Below are positions 1 to 5,515 of a stretch of 13,472 nt of DNA, one piece after another. The notes under the pieces are model-generated. The model was not told the DNA's origin, ran no database searches, and was given only the letters and a program-made list of their open reading frames with translations. The stretch's first letter is position 1. Each line of letters begins with the position of its first letter. A program made the position numbers and the translations under genes. The DNA comes from JBAZWE01 sp041660545 (lineage in GTDB: Bacteria > Actinomycetota > Thermoleophilia > BMS3ABIN01). Location of the stretch: contig JBAZWE010000054.1 of assembly GCA_041660545.1 (NCBI GenBank), forward strand, positions 1 through 13,472, given 5' to 3'.

Positions 1-1
1 C

Positions 2-856
2 GATCTCGATTCGGGTAATCCCATAAACGGGAAACCGGGAATAGGAAGCATTCTCATCAACAGGCTGCCTGACTACCATATACATACGCCCTTCTGTGGC
101 CACGCCGGCGGAACCATGGAAGAATACGTGCTGGCGGCGAAGGAACTGGGACTGCCGGAGATGGGTTTCGCAGACCATCTGCCCCTGTTTCACATGGAGG
201 ACCCGACACTCGCCATGTCGCACGCGGACCTGCCTCTATATATAGAACAGGTACGGGAGCTGCAGCGCGCCCATCCGGATTTCCCCATCAGGCTCGGCAT
301 CGAGGCGGACTATATCGGTGCGCATGCCGACGAAGTGGCGGAGGTACTGGCGCGTTATGACTTCGATTATATCTACGGCTCGGTGCACTTCATCGGCGGC
401 TGGGGCATCGACCAGTCGCGTTTCAAGTTCGAGTTCGGACGGCGCGACATCAACGAGGTCTACGAGATGTACTTCGGGCTGGTGATGGATGCGGCGCGCA
501 CGGGGCTGTTCGATGTCATGACGCATCTCGATGTGGTCAAGAAATACGGGCACCGTCCCACGACGGACTTAAAACCTTTATATAACCGCGTCGCCGAGAC
601 GCTTTCAAAAAGCAGGGTTGCGATAGAACTGAATTCATCGGGGCTGCACAAGCCGGTGGAGGAGATCTACCCCAGCCTGGAGATACTCAAGATCATGTGT
701 GAGCACGGGGTTCCCATCACCTTCGGCTCCGATTCGCACAAGCCGTCGCACGTGGCCAGGGATTTTGACAAATTGCTTTCCCATGCCAGGGAGGCAGGTT
801 ACACCGACTACGTCGGTTTCGCATCCAGACAGATGATACCGAGGCCGCTGCCTTGA
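2..856 (+). CDS. PHP-domain histidinol-phosphatase-like hydrolase (5' end open at window edge)
   Basis: A metal-dependent phosphoesterase of the PHP superfamily, closest by motif layout to HisK/HisJ-type histidinol-phosphatase (dephosphorylates histidinol phosphate in histidine synthesis). The first metal motif, DYHIHTPFCGHA, is encoded at nt 71-106, upstream of the first in-frame ATG (116), so a start at 116 would remove catalytic histidines. Later motifs follow in family order: ADYIG (about nt 308-322), YGSVHFIGGW (about 374-403), THLDVVKKYGH (about 521-553), AIELNSSG (622-645) and ITFGSDSH (716-739). The frame stays open to base 2 with no ATG, GTG or TTG before nt 116; either the gene begins outside the window, or it uses a non-AUG codon such as ATT 50 or CTG 65. 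No other his genes are visible, so the substrate is inferred. The stop overlaps the next start by 4 bases (TTGA). Confidence 0.85.
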   Translation, partial: DLDSGNPINGKPGIGSILINRLPDYHIHTPFCGHAGGTMEEYVLAAKELGLPEMGFADHLPLFHMEDPTLAMSHADLPLYIEQVRELQRAHPDFPIRLGIEADYIGAHADEVAEVLARYDFDYIYGSVHFIGGWGIDQSRFKFEFGRRDINEVYEMYFGLVMDAARTGLFDVMTHLDVVKKYGHRPTTDLKPLYNRVAETLSKSRVAIELNSSGLHKPVEEIYPSLEILKIMCEHGVPITFGSDSHKPSHVARDFDKLLSHAREAGYTDYVGFASRQMIPRPLP

Positions 857-1737
857 GTAACGCCGTCCTCCCGCTGATATATAACCCTCTCGCCGGTGCG
901 GGCGGGCGCAGGGCCATGAAGGCGGCGCATACACTGGAGAAGCTCGGCGCCCGCATCGAACTCTTTCCGACCACCGAATGCGGGTCGGCCACACAGCTGG
1001 CGCGGCTGGCGGTGTCGCGGGAAGCGCCACGGGTGATCGTCGCCGGGGGCGACGGCACCCTCAACGAAGTCATCAACGGTATCGCCGGAACCCGGACCGA
1101 GCTGGCCATCATCCCCACCGGCACGGCCAACGTGCTGGCCATCGAGATGGACGTTCCCATGAATTTGAAAAAAGCCTGCAGGCTCGCTATCGAGGGCAAG
1201 GCCACGTCAGTCGACCTCGGTCTTGCCGGCAACCGTTACTTTGCCCTGATGGCCGGGATCGGCTTTGACGCGATGGTGATCAAGAACATCAACCCGGTAC
1301 TCAAAAGGACCATAAGGCACGCAGCTTTTCCGGTTTCCGGCCTTGTCACTTTCATCCAGGAAGATCTGCCGCTACTGAGCGTTAAAACCGCGGACCACGA
1401 GACCGAGGGATACTTCATAGTCGTCGCCAACTCAAAATATTACGGCGGCCGCTTCGGCCCCACCCCTGATGCCAGCATGACCGACGGCATGTTCGACATC
1501 TGCGTGCTCAAGGAAAAGGGACTCGCGGAGATGTTGAACTTCTGGATCGGCGCCTTGAGAAAATCGCGTATCGATGACTCGGCTGCCGAATATTTCCGCG
1601 CCCCGGCCGTGGAGGTCAGTTGTCCCGCCGGTTCTCCCGTGCTGGTTCAGACAGACGGCGAGGTCGTCGGCGAGTTGCCGATGAGCATGACGATCGTGCC
1701 GCGATCCCTGAATATCTGCGCTGGAAAAAAGGGTTGA
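853..1737 (+). CDS. Diacylglycerol kinase family lipid kinase (DagK/YegS type)
   Basis: A 294-residue member of the DAGK catalytic-domain family that phosphorylates lipid substrates such as diacylglycerol at the cytoplasmic membrane face. The length fits the bacterial family. Diagnostic motifs are the N-terminal NPLAGAGGR (residues 11-19), the nucleotide-binding GGDGTLNE (65-72) and PTGTAN (88-93), followed by the usual C-terminal beta-rich half (IVVANSKYYGG around 191-201, then TDGEVVGELP near 267-276). The start is TTG at 853, because the next ATG (916) would delete the NPLAGAGG strand. A GAGG at 841-844 lies 8 bases upstream. The TTG overlaps the preceding TGA, and its own TGA shares a base with the next ATG (TGATG), so translation is probably coupled on both sides. 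The exact lipid substrate cannot be told from sequence. Confidence 0.9.
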   Translation: MSNAVLPLIYNPLAGAGGRRAMKAAHTLEKLGARIELFPTTECGSATQLARLAVSREAPRVIVAGGDGTLNEVINGIAGTRTELAIIPTGTANVLAIEMDVPMNLKKACRLAIEGKATSVDLGLAGNRYFALMAGIGFDAMVIKNINPVLKRTIRHAAFPVSGLVTFIQEDLPLLSVKTADHETEGYFIVVANSKYYGGRFGPTPDASMTDGMFDICVLKEKGLAEMLNFWIGALRKSRIDDSAAEYFRAPAVEVSCPAGSPVLVQTDGEVVGELPMSMTIVPRSLNICAGKKG

Positions 1738-2396
1738 TGGTAACTCCAGCGCGCCTCCCCCTGATGATCAAATTCCTTGACCGGGAATATTTCCGTCCAC
1801 GCTGGGCTCCGCGTTACCCGCCGACCGAAGAGCTGGTCTTTACGATACTTTCGCAGAACACCACCGACATCAATGCCGGCCGGGCGCTGGAATCCCTGAA
1901 GAAGAAATATCCCGATTGGGAAAAGGTGTCGCGGGCTCCGGAGACGGACATCGCCGCCGCCATCCGCTCCGGCGGGCTGGCCGACACCAAGGCGCGCTAT
2001 ATCAAGACAGTGCTTGCCGGGATTCTGGCCGAGCAGGGAGATCTGACCCTGGATTTCCTAAATGATATGGATAGCCGGGAAGTCATCGAGTATCTGACCG
2101 CCTACCCCGGTGTGGGCGTCAAAACCGCCTCCTGCGTGCTCATGTTCGCCCTGGGCAGGCCGGTGATGCCGGTGGATACACATGTATTCAGGCTGGGGAA
2201 ACGGCTCGATTTTCTTCCCGAGGACGCAACCCGTAAAAGCGCTCATGTAATTTTGAACGCCATAGTCCCCCAGGATGATAAGTTTGCCCTCCATATCAAC
2301 CTGGTGCTGCACGGGCGCAAGATATGCAAGGCCGGCAGGCCGCTTTGTGACGAGTGCGTGATCGAGCCTTTCTGCCCGTCAGCTATCGTTGAATAG
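1737..2396 (+). CDS. nth: Endonuclease III-like DNA glycosylase/AP lyase with [4Fe-4S] cluster
   Basis: A 219-residue HhH-GPD base-excision repair enzyme; endonuclease III removes oxidised pyrimidines and nicks AP sites. The helix-hairpin-helix YPGVGVKTA (residues 123-131) places the catalytic lysine at K129, and the catalytic aspartate is D147 in VDTHVFRL. The C-terminus has the full iron-sulfur loop: C197-x6-C204-x2-C207-x5-C213. An N-terminal LSQNTTD (39-45... LSQ beginning at 38) corresponds to the LSAQATD motif of E. coli Nth, but differs enough that a related glycosylase specificity is possible. The start is the ATG at 1737, sharing a base with the preceding TGA and preceded by GGAAAAAAGGG; an upstream TTG at 1620 lies deep inside the kinase gene and is unlikely. 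A strong terminator begins 5 bases after the stop. Confidence 0.88.
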   Translation: MVTPARLPLMIKFLDREYFRPRWAPRYPPTEELVFTILSQNTTDINAGRALESLKKKYPDWEKVSRAPETDIAAAIRSGGLADTKARYIKTVLAGILAEQGDLTLDFLNDMDSREVIEYLTAYPGVGVKTASCVLMFALGRPVMPVDTHVFRLGKRLDFLPEDATRKSAHVILNAIVPQDDKFALHINLVLHGRKICKAGRPLCDECVIEPFCPSAIVE

Positions 2397-2400
2397 AAAA

Positions 2401-2440
2401 GGACCGGCGCCGAAGGCGCCGGTCCTGTCTGTTTCGTTTT
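2401..2440. terminator. Intrinsic terminator, probably bidirectional
   Basis: A perfect 11-bp stem (2401-2411 with 2415-2425) closes a GAA triloop. On the + strand it is followed by a loose T-rich tract ending in TTTT (2437-2440); on the - strand the stem is followed by TTTTCTATTC. It lies just after the endonuclease stop (2396) and 64 bases beyond the stop of the facing small gene (2489), so it can serve both convergent transcripts. A 16-bp perfect palindrome (2435-2450, CGTTTTAATTAAAACG) overlaps the + strand T tract. Confidence 0.88.
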
Positions 2441-2488
2441 AATTAAAACGTGATTCAGTTCAGAGTCAGAGAACCGATTGTGCCGGTC

Positions 2489-2722
2489 CTAGTCGTCTTC
2501 CTCATCGTGACGATCGCCGTACTGATGACCGGCGGCGCCATCGTGGTGATCACCTGAATCTCCATCATGATCACCGCGGTGATATTGAGATTCCCCCGAA
2601 TTGTGATGATCGCCATCATCGCCGTGTGAGCTCCTGCTACCAGCAAACGCGACTGTGCTCAACGCAAGTACCAACACGAGGCTCAACATCAAACCGATAA
2701 CTACCCGATATTTTCTCCTCAC
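2489..2722 (-). CDS. Small secreted His/Asp-rich protein, candidate metal binder
   Basis: Unrecognised 77-residue protein. Residues 1-27 form a clear Sec signal peptide: basic start (RRKY), a hydrophobic stretch rich in Leu and Val, and an AFA|G cleavage site after residue 27. The mature 50 residues contain 9 His, 12 Asp, 3 Glu and 10 Gly, no Cys, and several DHH or HDGD clusters, so the peptide is probably disordered and could bind divalent metals outside the membrane. The start is GTG at 2722 (- strand) with a strong GGAAAGGGGGTG ribosome site just upstream; a longer reading from 2806 would put 28 non-signal residues ahead of the signal peptide. It is convergent with the endonuclease gene and shares its terminator. 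The biochemical role is not known; metal buffering or sensing is inference from composition only. Confidence 0.7.
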   Translation of the reverse strand: MRRKYRVVIGLMLSLVLVLALSTVAFAGSRSSHGDDGDHHNSGESQYHRGDHDGDSGDHHDGAAGHQYGDRHDEEDD

Positions 2723-2839
2723 GCAAACACCCCCTTTCCACTGTTGTCTATAAAACTCTTTCCTTATACCCAGACAAAAAAACGGCTGCGAGAACGCGTA
2801 AACCACCGCTCTTGCACCCGTTCAAAAGCCTGGAGAAGA

Positions 2840-2845
2840 ATTATA
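2840..2845 (-). promoter_or_regulatory. Possible -10 box for the small His/Asp-rich gene
   Basis: The - strand reads TATAAT here, about 118 bases before the GTG start at 2722. The -35 region is poor (TGGATT-like at about 17 bp spacing), so this rests almost entirely on the -10 hexamer. Confidence 0.3.
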
Positions 2846-3047
2846 CATGGTTGCATCCATAAAATCCACTAAAAAGAGTCAGGTATTTCCCTGATATTTG
2901 AGGTCCCGGCAGGCCGCCCGCGGCCGGTCCCGATGAGAGCGGAAGCGCCAATGCCGCTGCTGGAGGGTCCTCCACGGCCCGGGTTGCTTTTATCTTGCTT
3001 ATAAATAAAAATATTGCCTCACGTGTGGTTGGCTAAAACAAGCCACT

Positions 3048-3054
3048 GGAGGAG
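3048..3054 (+). promoter_or_regulatory. Ribosome binding site for the small membrane protein
   Basis: GGAGGAG ends 10 bases before the ATG at 3065. Two ATG codons stand in tandem (3065 and 3068); this spacing favours the first. Confidence 0.75.
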
Positions 3055-3064
3055 ATTTCCCTAA

Positions 3065-3499
3065 ATGATGCTGATTCCCCATGCCTGCCTCAACGCCGCC
3101 GTCGGCCAACTCTTCAAGAGTCCGGCCAAAGCACTGGTTACCGGGGTGGCGCTGCATGCCATACTGGACCTCGTGCCGCACAAGGACGTCGCGGCCCATA
3201 AGGCCGAAGGCGCGCTGGTCCTGATCATGCTGGGGCTCATCGGCAGCAGTTGCGGTTATACATCACCGGCTTTTTTGTGCGCCATGGGCGGCGTGCTGCC
3301 GGACGTTGAGCAGGTTCTGCCCTGGACCGATCCGAAGCGCGGCCGGCATCGGTGGTTCATAACCCACAACAAACCATTCCACTCAATCAGAATACCTGGA
3401 GCACGGGAGTATCGCGTCAAACTCATGACGCAGTCGCTGGTGTCGATCACGGCGCTGACGCTGGCGATAACAATGTGTCGCGGCAAGAAATGTACTTAA
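3065..3499 (+). CDS. Small membrane protein, possibly of the YdjM/DUF457 metal-dependent hydrolase type
   Basis: Unnamed 144-residue protein. It has polar His/Asp clusters set among hydrophobic segments: HACLNAAVG near residue 6, ALHAILDLVPHKD (about 29-41), GGVLPDVE (about 75-82) and HNKPFHS (about 100-106). Hydrophobic stretches lie at about 49-75 and 121-136. The combination of a short loop ending in PD, a later His-x(n)-HS and membrane segments recalls membrane-bound putative metal hydrolases of the YdjM/DUF457 group; this is a motif-level resemblance, not a firm match. A good GGAGGAG precedes the start. It ends 28 bases before cobT and is probably its operon leader, though no functional link to cobalamin is evident. 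Confidence 0.6.
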   Translation: MMLIPHACLNAAVGQLFKSPAKALVTGVALHAILDLVPHKDVAAHKAEGALVLIMLGLIGSSCGYTSPAFLCAMGGVLPDVEQVLPWTDPKRGRHRWFITHNKPFHSIRIPGAREYRVKLMTQSLVSITALTLAITMCRGKKCT

Positions 3500-3527
3500 T
3501 GGAATCATCAATGGACCGGAGGAACAA

Positions 3528-4598
3528 ATGGACAGATTAAAGACAACGATTTCGCGGATCACCGCGCTTGATGAGATTTCGATGCGCCAGGCGCGCGAGC
3601 GCCAGGACCAGCTCACCAAGCCTCAGGGCAGCCTGGGAGTCCTGGAAGAGCTTTCCATCCAGATGGCCGGCATCCAGGGGCAACCGCTGCCGTATGTCTC
3701 CAAAAAGGTGATCATAGTGATGGCGGGCGATCACGGGGTCGTCGATGAGGGCGTCAGCGCCTTCCCGCAGGAGGTAACGCCGCAGATGGTCGCCAATTTC
3801 GCGGCCGGTGGCGCGGGAATCAACGTTCTGGCCCGTCATTCCGGCGCGGAAGTCAGGGTTGTGGATATCGGGGTTGCAGCTCAGGTTGAGGTTGAGGGTA
3901 TCATCAGCAGAAAGGTCCGTCCGGGCACGTCCAACATGGCCGCCGGCCCTGCAATGACGCGGGCTGAGGCCATCCAGGCCGTCGAGACCGGCATCGAGAT
4001 AGCCGAGGCGGAGATCGCCGCCGGAGCCAACCTGCTGGGCACGGGCGACATGGGTATCGGCAATACGACTCCCAGCAGCGCGATCCTGACGGTTTTCTCC
4101 GGTGCGTCACTCGATCACAGCGTCGGACGCGGCACCGGCATCGGTCCGGGTGTACTGGAGCAGAAGAAAGAAGTCATCCGCCGGGCGATACGCATCAACC
4201 AGCCCGACAGTGAAGACGGTCTGGACGTTCTGGCCAAGGTGGGAGGCCTGGAGATCGGCGGACTGGCCGGAGTGATCCTCGGCGCGGCGGCAAACCGCGT
4301 GCCGGTAATAATAGACGGGTTTATCTCAAGCGCCGCGGCACTGGTGGCGGCGAGCATCTGCCCCGCGAGCAAGGCTTACATGATCGCCTCACACGTCAGC
4401 GTCGAGCCCGGCCACAAGCTCATGCTGGAAGAACTGGGACTCAAGCCCATGCTGTTTATGAACATGCGGCTGGGCGAGGGCACCGGCGCCGCCATGGCCG
4501 CCGGCCTTGTCGAAGCCAGCTGCAAGGTGCTTTCCGAGATGGCTACTTTCGCCGAGGCGGGCGTGGCGGAGAAGAACGAGGCTGAAGTAGAACATTAG
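3528..4598 (+). CDS. cobT: Nicotinate-nucleotide--dimethylbenzimidazole phosphoribosyltransferase
   Basis: A 356-residue enzyme that transfers phosphoribose from nicotinate mononucleotide to 5,6-dimethylbenzimidazole (or another lower-ligand base), giving the alpha-ribazole phosphate used in cobalamin nucleotide-loop assembly. Length and motifs match the family end to end: KPQGSLG (31-37), MAGDHGV (65-71), VDIGV (112-116), GTGDMGIGNTT (171-181) and LGEGTGA (315-321). The glutamate falls at E317, the position of the general base in Salmonella CobT. The ribosome site GGAGG (3516-3520) is 7 bases before the ATG. No other cobalamin genes are in view, so it may serve salvage with partners elsewhere. 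The TAG stop shares a T with the ATT that starts the next gene. Confidence 0.97.
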   Translation: MDRLKTTISRITALDEISMRQARERQDQLTKPQGSLGVLEELSIQMAGIQGQPLPYVSKKVIIVMAGDHGVVDEGVSAFPQEVTPQMVANFAAGGAGINVLARHSGAEVRVVDIGVAAQVEVEGIISRKVRPGTSNMAAGPAMTRAEAIQAVETGIEIAEAEIAAGANLLGTGDMGIGNTTPSSAILTVFSGASLDHSVGRGTGIGPGVLEQKKEVIRRAIRINQPDSEDGLDVLAKVGGLEIGGLAGVILGAAANRVPVIIDGFISSAAALVAASICPASKAYMIASHVSVEPGHKLMLEELGLKPMLFMNMRLGEGTGAAMAAGLVEASCKVLSEMATFAEAGVAEKNEAEVEH

Positions 4599-5499
4599 GG
4601 TCTTCCTGACAGGCGCAACGGGATTCGTCGGCCGCCATGTGGCGGCGCGTCTCTCAGAAGACGGCCATGAGGTCAGGTGCCTGGTACGCGCTGAGGATGA
4701 TGACAATTCAGCCTATCTGCGCGGCCTCGGTGCTGGACTTGTGGTGGGAAACATCCTTGACGCTGATTCATTCGCGAGCTCGGTCAAGGGCTCGGGGGCG
4801 TTCATCCATCTGGTTGGCATCATCTTCGAGCGCCGCAATGCTACCTTCAAACGGATCCATTTGCAGGGAACGATGAACGCGCTCGCCGCGGCCGCAGTTG
4901 GCGGGGCGAAGCGTTTCGTCTTTATGAGCGCCCTGGGAACCGGACCGCAAGCTCAAAGCGCCTATCATAAAAGCAAGTGGCAGGCGGAAGAGGCGGTCCG
5001 CAACGGCGGACTTGGGTACACGATCTTCCGCCCCTCGACTATTTACGGACCCGGCAGCGAGCTTTTTGACATGCTTGGGCGCCAGGTGCGGCTGATGCCG
5101 GTGATTCCCGTGATAGGAAACGGACGCTACCGCATGCAACCCATATCCGTTTTTGATGTGGCGGCCTGTTTCTCGAAATGCCTCGGGAATGATAAGGCGG
5201 TCGACCGTACATACGAGCTGGGCGGTCCTGATCCACTGGCCTATAACGAGATAATCGATATACTTTGCGCTGTTATGGGAAAGAAGCGTTTGAAGTTCCA
5301 CGCGCCGGTGGCGCTGGTGAAACCGGTGGCATGGCTGAGCGAACGCCTGATGTCGAAACCGCTGCTTACCACCGACCAGTTGACCATGTTGATGAATGAT
5401 AATGTCTGTGACATAAGCGCCATGCGCGATGAACTCGGCGTCGAGCCGGTGGAATTTAAGAAGGGACTTACCGATATGATGTCCGCGGGTTTACGTTGA
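4594..5499 (+). CDS. Extended/atypical SDR, complex I NDUFA9-like NAD(P)-binding protein, ATT start
   Basis: A Rossmann-fold protein of the NAD-dependent epimerase family, in the subgroup often named complex I NDUFA9 subunit family. From ATT at 4594 it is 301 residues and begins MRVFLTGATGFVGRH, so the nucleotide-binding TGATGFVG lies at 6-13. The active-site pair is Y124-x3-K128 (YHKSK), followed by FRPSTIYGPG. No ATG, GTG or TTG exists between the in-frame TAG (4588) and GTG 4639; starting at that GTG would remove the first beta strand and the whole glycine motif, so ATT is much the better start, with CTG 4606 a weaker option. GAGG (4578-4581) is 12 bases upstream, and ATT and the cobT stop overlap by one base. 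The substrate is unknown; family members act as redox or assembly factors or sugar epimerases. Confidence 0.87.
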   Translation: MRVFLTGATGFVGRHVAARLSEDGHEVRCLVRAEDDDNSAYLRGLGAGLVVGNILDADSFASSVKGSGAFIHLVGIIFERRNATFKRIHLQGTMNALAAAAVGGAKRFVFMSALGTGPQAQSAYHKSKWQAEEAVRNGGLGYTIFRPSTIYGPGSELFDMLGRQVRLMPVIPVIGNGRYRMQPISVFDVAACFSKCLGNDKAVDRTYELGGPDPLAYNEIIDILCAVMGKKRLKFHAPVALVKPVAWLSERLMSKPLLTTDQLTMLMNDNVCDISAMRDELGVEPVEFKKGLTDMMSAGLR

Positions 5500-5507
5500 T
5501 ATATAAT
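5500..5507 (+). promoter_or_regulatory. -10 element for a leaderless guaA transcript
   Basis: TATATAAT sits just after the preceding TGA (5497-5499). TATAAT (5502-5507) ends 8 bases before the guaA ATG (5516), and read as TATATA (5500-5505) it is preceded by TGA, an extended -10 arrangement. Transcription would start at or within a few bases of the ATG. There is no recognisable Shine-Dalgarno (the leader is AGCCTCCA) and no good -35. Confidence 0.6.
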
Positions 5508-5515
5508 AGCCTCCA

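Larger units (their letters stand above)
2723..3064. other. Divergent intergenic region with clustered hairpins
   Basis: This 342-bp gap separates the leftward small gene from the rightward membrane-protein gene. Its ends are AT-rich, but 2901-2985 is markedly GC-rich and holds consecutive inverted repeats: TCAGG/CCTGA (2879-2883 and 2890-2894), GGCCGC/GCGGCC (2912-2917 and 2920-2925), AGCGG/CCGCT (2938-2942 and 2954-2958) and TGGAG/CTCCA (2961-2965 and 2970-2974). A possible outer helix CCCGG/CCGGG (2905-2909 and 2979-2983) would enclose the last three. AT-rich sequence at 2984-3015 (TTGCTT, TATAAA) may carry a rightward promoter but is not well spaced. No coding sequence or known riboswitch is seen. 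Confidence 0.5.

Noticed and set aside
1620..1736. Upstream TTG start for the endonuclease III-like gene
   Set aside because: It would add 39 residues overlapping the kinase gene in another frame; ATG 1737 has a ribosome site and the normal family N-terminus.
2455..2646. 63-residue - strand frame overlapping the small His/Asp-rich gene
   Set aside because: It has no good ribosome site, and the other frame has a signal peptide, so this is a shadow.
2723..2806. Longer N-terminus (105 residues) for the small His/Asp-rich protein
   Set aside because: The extra 28 residues precede the signal peptide and include the ribosome site of the GTG start.
3035..3064. Cobalamin riboswitch before the cobT operon (GCCACTGGAGGAGA resembles a B12 box)
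   Set aside because: The other conserved cobalamin riboswitch elements are absent upstream, and the GGAGGAG is explained as a ribosome site.
4637..4876. 79-residue + strand reading frame from ATG 4637
   Set aside because: It is out of frame inside the SDR gene, whose own frame carries clear family motifs.
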